Positions 15,506 through 25,230 of a stretch of DNA of 39,815 nucleotides are shown one piece after another. Under the pieces are notes generated by a model, which saw nothing but the letters and a program-made list of their open reading frames with translations, ran no database searches and had not been told where the DNA came from. Every line of letters begins with the position of its first letter. Position 1 is the stretch's first letter. The translations under genes were made by a program, and so were the position numbers. Source of the stretch: an uncultured Oscillospiraceae bacterium (GTDB lineage Bacteria; Bacillota; Clostridia; Oscillospirales; Ruminococcaceae); NCBI GenBank assembly GCA_900552945.1, contig USBI01000013.1:1-39815 (forward strand). Reading direction: 5' to 3'.

Positions 15506-18500
15506 CTATTTAGCGGTGCCTTTCCGCTTGAAGAGGGTTAGAATCACGAGAATTCCACTCGCCGCGAAAACAAGCAGCCAGACGGCTATATTGGCGGCAT
15601 CCCCCGTTTCCGGAACTTCTGATGGAGTCTCGCCATCCGGATTTTCCGATTCGCCGGGCTTTTCAGTATCATCAGGCGTCTCGGTGTCTCCGGGCTGCTC
15701 GGTATCTCCTGGTTCTTCAGACGGCACTTTGATGAATTCAGCCATTATCTGCATATCTCCCGTAATGTAAGCCCCATATATCATAAGCTCACCGGTAACG
15801 GCATTATAGCTGTATCCCTCGGAGGGGAGTTCTGCGCCGCCCACCGTGACCTTTACCGTCTCGGGAAGGGCATATCCATCCGCAGGCTTCAGGGTCGCCG
15901 CGTAGTCTTTGCCCCCTTCCGCCTTGAGCACACCGTCTGCCGCGCCATTGGCAAGGGCGAATATTACATCATAGCTCTCAGATACAGGGGATTGTTCTTC
16001 CACCTTGATTTCGGAGCGGTCGCGCACCCGCAGACGGTTGCCTTCGGCATCATGGGATACAAACCCAACCGCACTGATGGTTGCGCCTTCTTTCACGAAT
16101 CCTTCCAATTCCGGAGAAGCATCGTCCGAGTAGTCAATATAGCCGTCAATAAATACCCGGCAGCTTTGGCCGCTTTCATCCTGAAGCTCTATGCTCTCCA
16201 CAATCCCGTTCGCCAGCTTCACGCTCTGAACGATGCCTTCCACACGGACCAGCTTACCGAAATTGGCTTCGTAATCGTCAGCTTCCTTGGTAGTTGCGTC
16301 GCTAATGATAACTTCCCTGCTTCCTTCCAGGACAGTCACATTGATGGCGGACAGCTGTTTATCCCCGATATATTCGCTGATGGAGCCGGTGATCATCACC
16401 TGGTCGCCGCGACGGATGTTATTGTCATCAATCGGGAATACATTGATGCCGTTGCCGGCGTCATCCTGGATATAGATGGTGTTGAAGAAAGCGTTCCCTG
16501 TTTCTGCCGTACCGTTGGCAACCGTGCCGACCACGGTGAATACCTCTCCGTCCGTTCCGGCGCGTGCCTCCTCGATCGTGCTTATGACAGGCTCTTTTTT
16601 CACCATATTCAAGATATTCTGAGCAATAATGCCGTTGGAATAGCTCACCTGATCCTCGGCGGCTACTTCGAAATTGGAGCAGAACACCGTACCAGAGAGG
16701 AACACGCGCCCTTTCCCGACAGACTCTGTGGCCATGGCAACGACATCGCCCTTCTGCACGACGGCGCTTTCCGGATCGTAGGAATCGGAGTAACTCAGCA
16801 CAGGCTTGCTATGTCCCTGGGCGGGATTTTTACTGTTAATGGAATAGGTTGTATCGTGCCCGTATACGATAGCTTCCCCATTTCCGACGGCGACAGAACA
16901 TCCGGAGTAGGAGCTGTAGCGCAGGCCGGAATCCACCACGCCTTTCAGCACCTCCTGCACCACCGGATCCGTACTGCCGGTGTTGAAGTCGTCAAAGTAC
17001 AGCCGGTATGGCTGCCCGCCATTGTCATCCTGATCGATCAATTCATCGTCGTTGACCCGCATGGTGGCGCCGATGGCTTCCAGCAGCTTATTTACCTGCG
17101 CATAGGTGGTATACGGCGAGCCGCTGTTGGCGTCCTGATAGTCTGCAAGACCGCAGACGATGACTGTGCCGCCTTTCTGCACATAGTCCCGGACAAGACT
17201 TACAAATTCTTCCTCAAAAACGCTGACCTTCGCTTCCCCGGTATAATCGCTGGTGTATTTGAGCGGGGCGGAAATAACAAACAGGGAAACATCGCGTAAC
17301 GTTTCGGCCGTTATGGTTTCTCCCGGCTGCGCGATTTTTACCTGGATATTGTCTGCCGTCCCCATATTGATGAAGTTGGTCATGTTGCCGGAGTAATATC
17401 CGTTTACATAATCGTTGTAATGGGTACCGTCGATCAGCACCTTGGTAGCGATGGCCGGGTCGGACACGCTGAGCTTCAGCACATCGGTAAAGGTAAACTC
17501 TTCGCCGTTAATTATCGCTTTCATCTGGACATTGATATTGAAACCGCCCGCCTGATCCGCCATATAGGGGAATTCGTAGGAATACGAGGTTCTGGGCGCC
17601 ACCACACCGTTGCTGCCGATGGAAGAAACATCCGCCGTGTGGAACGGTTCCGCCTGCCCTTCCATCGTATAGGTCAGAGAGGTAACCTGCATATTGTCGC
17701 TGAGATTGTTGTAAATCTGGCTGGAAATGCTGATCTCATCCCCTTTGATGGGAAGAGCTACGTTGCTGGATGTTTTGGAAACGCCGGCATTCAGGCTTTC
17801 GCCTACCCACACAGGAGCCGTTACGGCGATGTTCTTATCCGCCTGGGTAATCCGCAGGTAGTAATATCCATAGGTTGCCGGGAGGTTATCAAAGGAAATG
17901 TCCGCAGATCCCCCTTCAAAGGTCTGCTCCGCCAGGGTCTGGCCGCCGTTGACGATCACTTCCACCTTCGTGCTGCCGGCAGTATCAGTGGGATCGCTGA
18001 TGGAAACTTCAATATTGACAGACTCCTGGTCGTCCAGGATCGAGCCCATGGCGTTGCCGTTCAGCGAGTACAGGATGGAAAGGTCGTTGTCCTCCGTGGC
18101 ATAAACGCGGTAGTTCTTCATCGCGTCATAGATGGCTTCTTCGCTTAAATTGGTGGCCAGCACGACGCTGCGGGCGGTATTGGAGTCTCCCCAGTTACCT
18201 TTATGGTTATCCTGGTTATTGGTGGGAGCTACATGCCAGCCCTTATCCAAAGCGCGGGTGTAGTAGCTGTAGGAGGGGAAATACCCGCTGCTGCCGATCG
18301 CACCCTCGCCGTTTCCGACTTCGATCAGGGTAATCTGGTTATCCACTACCGGGTCGTACAGGGAGAAATCCATAAAATCGCCGAAGGTGTCGCCCGGATG
18401 GTTGAATTGGGAGATCGTTTCAGGGTTTTTATTCAAGGTGTCAAAATACGCCTGGAGCACATCATAATTGTCGCCTTTCTTGTAAGGCGCGTAATTGCGG

Positions 18501-20437
18501 CTCTCAAATCCATCCGAATTAAAGGTGTTGATATGTCCCGGAGCGCCGCCGGACCAGGTCATCTCAAATCCATATAAGCCAACAAATGTGCCGTTTTCGC
18601 GTTCCGTGATATTTCTGGCCCCGGAACGCCCTTCTTCCCACTCCTTGCTCAGCTCTTCGGCATTCTCGGAGTCCAGATGGACATTCGCATCGTTGTCGAA
18701 CGAATTGGAATGGTCGGTAAGCGCCAGGAAGTCCAGATTATCCACCTTGGAAGCGTGGTCAAAGGCCTGCTCCACCGTACCGGTACCGTCGGAAAGATTG
18801 GTATGCGCATGGAGCTGGCCGAAATACAGCGTGTAATCATCCAGATTCATCGGCGCTTTGTAGGTAAAGGTCACAACTTCGCCGGTCTGAGCCTCTTCCA
18901 CGCCTGCAGCGGGAATATGGGCAACCGCTTTGATAATAACCGGCTTATCCGTTTCAGGGGTTTTCTCAATCTCGATGGGAGCCGTATATTTCTGGCTCAC
19001 ATTTGTTACGTCCGGATCCGCCGGCTCTGTGCCGTCTGTGGACATGGTATAGTAGATTTCCGCCCCGTCTGCGGCAGTCAGGACAATCGTCTGTCCTGCT
19101 TCCACGCTGGCGCCGCTCTTGGGAGAGGCCTCCACTTCCAGCCCTTCGACTGCGGGTTCTTCCGGATCTACCGGCATGCTCTCTACTTTATAGAACTTGA
19201 GTTTAAACTGCCCGTCGGTTGCGAAGCTGCCCTTATCATAGGTGCTCCAGTTACTGAACTGGGCGTGCCACTCCATATAGTTACCGCGTCCGGTATTCTT
19301 AATGTTATAGGTGCCGTCTTCCAGGTCGATGACTTCCCAGTCGTCGTGGACAGCCCCCAGATCCATGCTGGCATAGCTGTCTCCCAGGCCGATGTTCTTA
19401 CCGCCCTGCTGGAAGCTGTAGGTGCCGTCGTCATTGGCAACGACCGTCCAGATGTCTGCATCGGTGTAACCGGTCACAGCGCCGTCAGGACCAATGGTAA
19501 TTTCTGTTCCCACATTGTAAAAACCGGCCTTTTCCGATGAAAGCGCCTTGTTGTATTCCGGCGCATAGATAACCACCTGATCGCCGTCTTTGATGGGAGC
19601 TCCCGGCTCAGGCCCCTGAACCGTATACTGAAGAGTCTGCACCGCGCTGTACGCGCCTTCCAGAACCGCCACCGCTTTCAGAGTACAAGCTTCCGTAATA
19701 ACCGGCTTATTGTCAGCAGAATACAGCTTGCGGGCCGTATTGTTTGCATCCGCCGGATCACTGCCGTCCAACGTATAATAAATCTGCGCGTTCGGCGTTG
19801 CCGTGCTCAAGGTGATTTCGGCGCCCGAAGCTACCGCTCCTGCCGCCGGGTCGGCTAACGGGGCTGCGACCGTCTGTTCGCCCGAACCGCTCTCTGTGAG
19901 CTTATACAGGGTGAACTGATAGGGATACCCGTTTGGATTTCCGGTTGCGGTTACTTTTTTATAACCACGGAATTTATTCTGAGAGCTCTTGTTACTGGCT
20001 AAAACGACCGTATCGTCTTCCGTCCCGGAAAAGACAAACTTGCCGTTTTCCACGCTCCATGCCCAATCGTATTGGCCTATTTCGATGCCGTTATTGTTTC
20101 CGCCTTTCGGCGCAATGTAGTTTCCATCGCTGAGTTTGATTTTGACAGAACTACCCGTCACTTCAAGATCCACTACCATCTTGGCATCCGGATCGGTTAT
20201 GACGTTGTCCCCGGGGGTAACCTTTACCGCGGAGACCCAGGCGCCATCTATCGGGCCGACGGCATAGCCGGTATCTACTGCCATCACATATTTACCGGTT
20301 TCAAACTCTGCTGCATCCGAGATCTTCTGATAGGTTTCCGTTCCCGCCGCAAACACGGCTGTGGGTACGACGGAAACCAGCAGCAGAATCGTCAGAAATG
20401 CCGACAAGACTCTTTGCAGGCTCTTCTTTCTCTTCAT
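15506..20437 (-). CDS. Large wall-anchored surface protein with PHP-type metallohydrolase domain
   Basis: 1643 residues. Order: signal peptide (1-30); an N-terminal domain; chitobiase-C-terminal-like domain (about 195-275, QIYYTLDGSDP); a lectin-like region (280-420); a second chitobiase-like domain (437-527, EIYYTMSTDGTEP); a PHP/CehA-type metallohydrolase (535-790) with metal ligands H543, H545 (LHAHTNLSDG), D575, H576 (LTDHSNS), H635, H680 (FNHPGD) and H745; beta domains (800-1000); a DUF4350/GATase-like domain (1000-1280, VQKGGTVIVCGLADY); two OB-fold-like domains (1285-1480); an acidic Pro/Thr/Asp linker; sorting signal VPETG (1608-1612), membrane helix and KRK tail. It likely hydrolyses a phosphoester or nucleic acid outside the cell, but the substrate is unknown. 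It follows YibE/F by 48 bases. Confidence 0.85.
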   Translation of the reverse strand: MKRKKSLQRVLSAFLTILLLVSVVPTAVFAAGTETYQKISDAAEFETGKYVMAVDTGYAVGPIDGAWVSAVKVTPGDNVITDPDAKMVVDLEVTGSSVKIKLSDGNYIAPKGGNNNGIEIGQYDWAWSVENGKFVFSGTEDDTVVLASNKSSQNKFRGYKKVTATGNPNGYPYQFTLYKLTESGSGEQTVAAPLADPAAGAVASGAEITLSTATPNAQIYYTLDGSDPADANNTARKLYSADNKPVITEACTLKAVAVLEGAYSAVQTLQYTVQGPEPGAPIKDGDQVVIYAPEYNKALSSEKAGFYNVGTEITIGPDGAVTGYTDADIWTVVANDDGTYSFQQGGKNIGLGDSYASMDLGAVHDDWEVIDLEDGTYNIKNTGRGNYMEWHAQFSNWSTYDKGSFATDGQFKLKFYKVESMPVDPEEPAVEGLEVEASPKSGASVEAGQTIVLTAADGAEIYYTMSTDGTEPADPDVTNVSQKYTAPIEIEKTPETDKPVIIKAVAHIPAAGVEEAQTGEVVTFTYKAPMNLDDYTLYFGQLHAHTNLSDGTGTVEQAFDHASKVDNLDFLALTDHSNSFDNDANVHLDSENAEELSKEWEEGRSGARNITERENGTFVGLYGFEMTWSGGAPGHINTFNSDGFESRNYAPYKKGDNYDVLQAYFDTLNKNPETISQFNHPGDTFGDFMDFSLYDPVVDNQITLIEVGNGEGAIGSSGYFPSYSYYTRALDKGWHVAPTNNQDNHKGNWGDSNTARSVVLATNLSEEAIYDAMKNYRVYATEDNDLSILYSLNGNAMGSILDDQESVNIEVSISDPTDTAGSTKVEVIVNGGQTLAEQTFEGGSADISFDNLPATYGYYYLRITQADKNIAVTAPVWVGESLNAGVSKTSSNVALPIKGDEISISSQIYNNLSDNMQVTSLTYTMEGQAEPFHTADVSSIGSNGVVAPRTSYSYEFPYMADQAGGFNINVQMKAIINGEEFTFTDVLKLSVSDPAIATKVLIDGTHYNDYVNGYYSGNMTNFINMGTADNIQVKIAQPGETITAETLRDVSLFVISAPLKYTSDYTGEAKVSVFEEEFVSLVRDYVQKGGTVIVCGLADYQDANSGSPYTTYAQVNKLLEAIGATMRVNDDELIDQDDNGGQPYRLYFDDFNTGSTDPVVQEVLKGVVDSGLRYSSYSGCSVAVGNGEAIVYGHDTTYSINSKNPAQGHSKPVLSYSDSYDPESAVVQKGDVVAMATESVGKGRVFLSGTVFCSNFEVAAEDQVSYSNGIIAQNILNMVKKEPVISTIEEARAGTDGEVFTVVGTVANGTAETGNAFFNTIYIQDDAGNGINVFPIDDNNIRRGDQVMITGSISEYIGDKQLSAINVTVLEGSREVIISDATTKEADDYEANFGKLVRVEGIVQSVKLANGIVESIELQDESGQSCRVFIDGYIDYSDDASPELEGFVKEGATISAVGFVSHDAEGNRLRVRDRSEIKVEEQSPVSESYDVIFALANGAADGVLKAEGGKDYAATLKPADGYALPETVKVTVGGAELPSEGYSYNAVTGELMIYGAYITGDMQIMAEFIKVPSEEPGDTEQPGDTETPDDTEKPGESENPDGETPSEVPETGDAANIAVWLLVFAASGILVILTLFKRKGTAK

Positions 20438-20485
20438 ACCTGTTCTTATCCTCCTTTAAAATCTTGGTTTATGCTTGTTTATATA

Positions 20486-21694
20486 TCACGAAACGCGCTT
20501 TCCCCGCGCCATAAGACGGGCGCTGATGAAAGCGACGATCGGTACGGTAAGAAGGATCCCCAAGGCCCCCGCAACGCTTTGTATGATCTCGATGCAGATA
20601 TAATCGGTGTTGATCAGCTGGATAAAGGGGATGTTGTAAGTCTGAACCAAAATCAGCATATTCAGCGAAGATCCGGCAAAAGCAAGGATCAGGGTGTTCG
20701 CCATGGTCCCCATCGCATCCCGGCCGATATGCATACCCGAACGGAATAAATCCCTGCCCGGCAGCGACGGGTTCTGTTCGTGAAGCTCCCAGATGGAGGA
20801 GGCGATTCCCAAAGCTACATCCATCACTGCGCCGAGAGCAGAAATGAGAACGCCGCATACCAGCAGGCCGCTGATTTTCATGCCCTTATCAGCGCCATAG
20901 AGTAGAAGGTTCTCCGCCTCCGGCATGTTGAATCCATTCATAGGGGTGATATTTCCCACCAGCGCCGCAATCCCCCCTGCTGCCACAACGCCGATGACAC
21001 ACCCCAGCACGGAACAAAGTGTCTTTTGGGACAATCCATTGAGCAAAACGAGAGCTCCTGCCGCTGTTACAGCGACAATGCCGACTGTTGCAGCGATAGC
21101 CGGAATACCCCGGATGAGACAGGGGATGAGAACGAACCATATACTTGCCAGAGTAAACAGCAGGCCAAGAAGCGCACCCAGCCCCTTTTTCCCACCAAGT
21201 ACCGCCAGAAGAATAAAGAAGATCAGCACAAAAACGCCCAGAACAATCCCACGGTCATAGTTAAACAGAGAAGCGTAATAGTTGCCGTCTTCGTCGGTCA
21301 TAATCCGTACAATGATTTGATCCCCTTTTTCCACGTCCACATTAAACAAGGCGCTCATGTTGTTCGTCAGACTCATGATTTCGCCTTTATGCGCACCAGT
21401 TAGAATGCGGATTTCCAGTTCCTGCGTTCCCACGCGCCGGCCTTCCGCATCCTCATAATCCGGGACCGCACCATCCTCTAAAACAGCTGTAACGCTGGCC
21501 TTTTCGTACGCCATTTGGCTGGCACTTGTAGGAACCTCTCCTTCTACAGGTTGATTCAGCCAAACGGCGCAACCGATCAGCCCGCCTAAAATGACAATTC
21601 CTACAAGCAGGCCGGCGAGATTCTTACGCTCTTTCATCCAGCTTTCTAAAGCATTTATGCTGCTCTCCAGTTTCCCATACAGCTTTTTCAGCAT
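20486..21694 (-). CDS. YibE/F family membrane protein
   Basis: 402 residues from the ATG at 21694, chosen because GGAGGGG lies 10 bases upstream (an ATG at 21739 has no site). One membrane segment (about 26-46) is followed by an outer beta domain (about 60-145, with DEDGNYYASLFNYDRG) and then a YibE/F core of about seven membrane helices containing GLGALLGLLFTLASIW, NITPMNGFNMPE and GRDAMGTMANTLILAFAGSSLNMLIL. The family's transported molecule is not known. In the same unit as the large wall-anchored hydrolase, so it may take up a product or secrete an ion or cofactor for that enzyme (inference). Confidence 0.85.
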   Translation of the reverse strand: MLKKLYGKLESSINALESWMKERKNLAGLLVGIVILGGLIGCAVWLNQPVEGEVPTSASQMAYEKASVTAVLEDGAVPDYEDAEGRRVGTQELEIRILTGAHKGEIMSLTNNMSALFNVDVEKGDQIIVRIMTDEDGNYYASLFNYDRGIVLGVFVLIFFILLAVLGGKKGLGALLGLLFTLASIWFVLIPCLIRGIPAIAATVGIVAVTAAGALVLLNGLSQKTLCSVLGCVIGVVAAGGIAALVGNITPMNGFNMPEAENLLLYGADKGMKISGLLVCGVLISALGAVMDVALGIASSIWELHEQNPSLPGRDLFRSGMHIGRDAMGTMANTLILAFAGSSLNMLILVQTYNIPFIQLINTDYICIEIIQSVAGALGILLTVPIVAFISARLMARGKRVS

Positions 21695-21904
21695 ATGGAC
21701 AGATCCCCTCCGATAAGTATTTTGGAATTTGAATTTCATACTAAGATTTCTGTTTAAAGGTCATGTTACAGTATCGTTAGATGGGAATAAGATTTTCATA
21801 ACAGATACTACATGCGGTTATATTTTAAAATACTAGCCGTGCTTTTTCCACCTCACCCACGTAAAATACCAGTAAAACTTTGGGCGTATAAAAATATGAC
21901 TATG

Positions 21905-22114
21905 TTAAATTTTCTTTAGACAAGAAGCCCTGTGCCCATAATGCAACAGCCGGTTCCCGGTAGGATTGCCTTGAAATTCGTCATCCCACTGGAAACCGGC
22001 TATTTTGCCGTTGCAAATAAAATATTTGAACTGTACCCCATTTGTCATGCAGTATTGTATATTGAATAATTTGTTTCTCTTTTTCGTCTCTTTGGGAAAA
22101 TGGAATAAAGGCAC
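21905..22114 (-). CDS. Possible small protein, 69 residues, unrecognised
   Basis: An open frame in an otherwise gene-free stretch (21695-22373). The second half, from MTNGVQFKYFICNGKIAGFQ to GNRLLHYGHRASC, reads like a folded protein with balanced composition, but I cannot place it in a family. The ATG at 22114 lacks a clear ribosome binding site; an internal ATG at CMTNG is another option. An imperfect inverted repeat (21948-21957 and 21991-22001) lies inside it. It could be a remnant of a mobile-element gene. The rest of the stretch is AT-rich. Confidence 0.25.
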   Translation of the reverse strand: MPLFHFPKETKKRNKLFNIQYCMTNGVQFKYFICNGKIAGFQWDDEFQGNPTGNRLLHYGHRASCLKKI

Positions 22115-22249
22115 CTAATACTAACGGTTATCGATACCAACATAACATCTCTGTATTAAAGGTTCTATCATACTTCTGCTGATATCTCGTAAAAACAGAT
22201 TAGTCTACGGCCTTTATCTCGATTTTACAAAGCCTTAACCAAACAAAGG

Positions 22250-22278
22250 TAGACTCTTAATCCAAACTATAGTATTAT
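22250..22278 (+). promoter_or_regulatory. Possible promoter of the flavodoxin operon
   Basis: TAGACT and TATTAT are separated by exactly 17 bases in AT-rich sequence about 95 bases before the flavodoxin start. The leader also has a weak GCAGG/CCTGC hairpin followed by TTTTTATT just before the gene, which may be an attenuator. Confidence 0.35.
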
Positions 22279-22373
22279 AAAATAAATATGTATATCAAAT
22301 TATAAGACGGTGCTATGCAGGACTTTTTTCCTAACTGCTCTTGGCCTGCTTTTTATTAATATAGAGGTTGGAT

Positions 22374-22916
22374 ATGAAAGACATCATCCTTTACGGCAGC
22401 CAATATGGCAGCACATACCGGTATGCGCAAAAGTTGTCCGAACAAACCGGCATTCCCGCAGTCAGTTACAAAGACGCACCGGCTCTTTCGGACAAAAAAA
22501 TAATCGTTTATCTGGGCGGCCTGTATGCCGGCGGCATCCTGGGCCTTATGAAAACCCTGCGGGGCTTTTCTCTTCGGGATGGGCAAAAGCTGCTTATCGT
22601 TACCGTAGGGCTGGCCGACCCCAACGAACCGGAAAACCAGAACAACATTCGCGCTTCTCTGCAAAGGCAACTCCCCGCCAGATTGCTTGACCGGGCGAAG
22701 GTTTTTCATCTTCGCGGCGGGATCGATTACCAAAAGCTCTCGTTCGGTCACCGGACGATGATGAAGCTGCTGTACCAATCTCTGCGCCGGACTCCCCTTG
22801 AAAAACAAACGACGGAAGACCGGGCGCTCATAGAGACCTATGGAAAGCAGGTGGATTTTACAGACTTCGGCGTACTGGAACCGATTATTCGGGAAATCCA
22901 GAGAGAAACAAAATGA
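22374..22916 (+). CDS. Flavodoxin domain protein
   Basis: 180 residues. The N-terminal LYGSQYGSTYRYAQKLSEQTG is the flavodoxin phosphate-binding loop for FMN (YGSxYGST). The core resembles the flavodoxin/HemG-like family (IVYLGGLYAGGILGLMKTLRG). It is a cytoplasmic redox protein. The ATG at 22374 has AGAGG 7 bases upstream; a TTG two codons earlier is less likely. It is first in an operon and its stop overlaps the next start by 4 bases (ATGA). Confidence 0.8.
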   Translation: MKDIILYGSQYGSTYRYAQKLSEQTGIPAVSYKDAPALSDKKIIVYLGGLYAGGILGLMKTLRGFSLRDGQKLLIVTVGLADPNEPENQNNIRASLQRQLPARLLDRAKVFHLRGGIDYQKLSFGHRTMMKLLYQSLRRTPLEKQTTEDRALIETYGKQVDFTDFGVLEPIIREIQRETK

Positions 22917-23779
22917 ACAAGACAATGAAAAACATCCTGAAAATTTTTTTGGTCGGCCTTGCCACCACCGTCGTCCGCATCATTGGGCAGCTTTCCATCC
23001 CGGCTGGCAAGCAAACGGTCCTGGCACCCAGTATTTTCGCACAAAACGGCACCATGCCGTTGGCTTTTACTGTTTACGGTGTTTTTGCTTACTCCCTGAT
23101 TGCCGCGTTGTTCCTGCTCATCCGGACGAGAATAGGTGGAAATCGTATTTTGCAGGGACTGAAGTACGGCCTTTCCTGCTGTGTCGTATGGATCGTTTAT
23201 CTTTTAGAGCCACTGCCGCATGTGGCGCCTCTGGACCGGATTACCTACCCGATAGCTGACAGCTTGGCGCTGATCGTTATGGGCCTGCTGCTGGGGCGGC
23301 TGTTTGGGAATCCCGCACAGCAGGCGGATAAAAAGAATCTGCCTTTCCCCATTCTCCCTGCGCTGACCGTGACCGCCTGCTTTTTTGCAGGACGGATGCT
23401 ACAATATCTCTTCCTTGACATTTACTCTTCCTTTGATGAGAAGCCATTGGAAACAGTGCTGTGGTGTCTGTTAACAGGTATTGCAACCTCCTGCGTGATG
23501 GTATGGCTGAGTCGGTATGTGGACAGCTGCGGCCGGATAAAGCGGGCGCTCATCCTGGGCGGCCTGCTGTTTGGAGTGAATTTAGTTCTCTTTAACTTCT
23601 TTATGCCGCTGGTGTTTGCCGCCGACATTCCCGACCTAATCCTTCGCAGCTTCATCGATATCCTGGCGGTAACGGTCGGATGTTTGTCATTTCCAAACCA
23701 ACGAAATGCAAATCCAGCAGACTGGGGGCAAGAACAATGCAGGAAAAGCGAAGCGTGCGATTTGGAAAATGGCTGTTGA
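22913..23779 (+). CDS. Multi-spanning membrane protein of unknown function
   Basis: 288 residues with about six or seven hydrophobic segments (near 7-24, 50-70, 86-100, 112-130, 148-165, 180-198, 213-235) and no motif I recognise. The C-terminus (NQRNANPADWGQEQ onwards) is hydrophilic. Its start overlaps the flavodoxin gene by 4 bases and its end overlaps the next gene by 43 bases, so the three are translated together. The redox neighbour hints at a membrane role in electron transfer or quinone/lipid chemistry, but that is a guess. Confidence 0.7.
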   Translation: MNKTMKNILKIFLVGLATTVVRIIGQLSIPAGKQTVLAPSIFAQNGTMPLAFTVYGVFAYSLIAALFLLIRTRIGGNRILQGLKYGLSCCVVWIVYLLEPLPHVAPLDRITYPIADSLALIVMGLLLGRLFGNPAQQADKKNLPFPILPALTVTACFFAGRMLQYLFLDIYSSFDEKPLETVLWCLLTGIATSCVMVWLSRYVDSCGRIKRALILGGLLFGVNLVLFNFFMPLVFAADIPDLILRSFIDILAVTVGCLSFPNQRNANPADWGQEQCRKSEACDLENGC

Positions 23780-24930
23780 AAACTATTGTATCTTATACGG
23801 TATTTATTGCCGCCGGCCTGCTGCTCTCCTTTGTACCAGCCGGGCGGCTTGGATTATCCGAAGAAATGTTTTTAAATTTGCGGATGTTCTTCATGCTGTT
23901 CGGGCCGGTTTACCTGACACTCTTTGCAAAAATTATTCTTACTTTCATCGCTGCGGCAAAACGCCGGGAACCGGACGTCGCCGAGAGAAGCCAGGGAATC
24001 CTGTTCGCTGTCACCGCCCTGCTGCTGTTTGCCAATCTGTCCAACGCACAAACGATTTCCGACCTTGCGTCCGGAACTATCCAAGGCAAAGGACTGCGGA
24101 ACCTTGAAAGAAGCAAACGGTATTCCCTGAAGGGAAAGCGGTTTCTGAACGTCTTTCTGCCGGTGGGCTTCTACCTGCTGATTTTGGAGCTGCTGACACT
24201 GCTGGTCTGTATCGTCACCTTTGCCCCATTGCCAAGAGCTGCAAGCAACGCATTCATTTTTACGATTGCCCTGACCGCCTTACTTTTTCTCCTGCCTCCC
24301 CTCATTCTTTCTTTTATCTCCGGTTATCAGGGAGACAAGGCAAAGCACGAAAATAAGCGAGCACAGGAAAAGCAGAAGGCCGTCCAGTCAGATGTTCTGG
24401 TGCTGGAAACCGATCCGATTCGCCGGAAACGATATCTCCGGCTGCCGAAGATACTGGCTCTGCTGATCTGCCCCGGCGTTTGCCTAACTTCGGGATTTGT
24501 GCTTGCTCTCACCAAGAACTCTCAGGAACTTTTATCCGTCCGGCTGCTGAGGACGCCGTTTTTGGCGTTGATGGCCGCTGCTGTTTTTTTGTTTATTCCT
24601 CTGTTGATGTATTGGGCCAACTGCTCCGGCACCTCCTTAGTTCAGCGGGTTTATCTTACACAGAACCAGCTATACTATACCGGATACAGCGGCAGCATGG
24701 AAGAGCGGGTAGAATTCACCTTCACCCTACTCCGGCTGGAGAGCTATCATATTGGCAGGCGTTCCATTCGTATCCACGGTCAGTTTACCAAAAAGACTAG
24801 GGACGCCTATGGCTCCAGCCAGAAAAAACCATTCACCAAAACATTGTGGCTTCCCCGTACTTTCCCCATAGATCAGGAACAGGCCCTGCTATACTTTTTG
24901 CAGAATCAGGCGGCAGAAAATGTCTCTTGA
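23737..24930 (+). CDS. Membrane protein of unknown function, 397 residues
   Basis: The ATG at 23737 is chosen because GGGGG lies about 9 bases upstream; a longer in-frame reading from 23680 runs deeper into the preceding gene. Hydrophobic segments lie near 13-30, 47-70, 86-100, 140-162, 170-195, 243-262 and 280-300. The C-terminal about 90 residues (LVQRVYLTQNQLYYTGYSG to LYFLQNQ) look like a cytoplasmic PH-like beta domain. A basic cytoplasmic loop (YQGDKAKHENKRAQEKQK) interrupts the membrane part. No known family was recognised. Confidence 0.65.
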   Translation: MQEKRSVRFGKWLLKTIVSYTVFIAAGLLLSFVPAGRLGLSEEMFLNLRMFFMLFGPVYLTLFAKIILTFIAAAKRREPDVAERSQGILFAVTALLLFANLSNAQTISDLASGTIQGKGLRNLERSKRYSLKGKRFLNVFLPVGFYLLILELLTLLVCIVTFAPLPRAASNAFIFTIALTALLFLLPPLILSFISGYQGDKAKHENKRAQEKQKAVQSDVLVLETDPIRRKRYLRLPKILALLICPGVCLTSGFVLALTKNSQELLSVRLLRTPFLALMAAAVFLFIPLLMYWANCSGTSLVQRVYLTQNQLYYTGYSGSMEERVEFTFTLLRLESYHIGRRSIRIHGQFTKKTRDAYGSSQKKPFTKTLWLPRTFPIDQEQALLYFLQNQAAENVS

Positions 24931-25029
24931 GCCCCCTCGCCCTATTTTCGGCGGCTGAGGCTTGTCCCTGAAAAACGATATCCCTTAGATAAGGAAAAGA
25001 AAGAAAAAGGTGAACAGGAGGTGAATTCG

Positions 25030-25209
25030 ATGTACAAAACGATGGTAGTCAAATATTCTCCCAAGGCCAAGGAAATGGCCGCCAAAATAGAGGAAACGGC
25101 CAACAAAATGGAACAGGAAGGATTTGAACTTGTGTCCTGCTCCATCACGCCCTCTTCCAAAGGCATCCTGGTATTCAGAAAACCCGGAGAACCGGAGCCG
25201 GAAAAGTGA
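25030..25209 (+). CDS. Small DUF4177-like protein, 59 residues
   Basis: The ATG at 25030 has a perfect AGGAGG 8-9 bases upstream; a GTG at 25021 overlaps that site. The product (MYKTMVVKYSPKAKEMAAKI start, then a GFELVSCSITPSSKGILVFRK end) has a beta-alpha-beta-beta pattern like DUF4177 proteins (KVV, helix, GW/FELVS, ILVFxR). It follows the membrane gene by 99 bases and ends at a strong terminator. Role unknown. Confidence 0.6.
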   Translation: MYKTMVVKYSPKAKEMAAKIEETANKMEQEGFELVSCSITPSSKGILVFRKPGEPEPEK

Positions 25210-25230
25210 GTCTTTCCCGTTGTAAAGTGC

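Noticed and set aside
15992..17299. 435-codon plus-strand frame
   Set aside because: It lies opposite the large surface protein gene, has no ribosome binding site and no recognisable domain.
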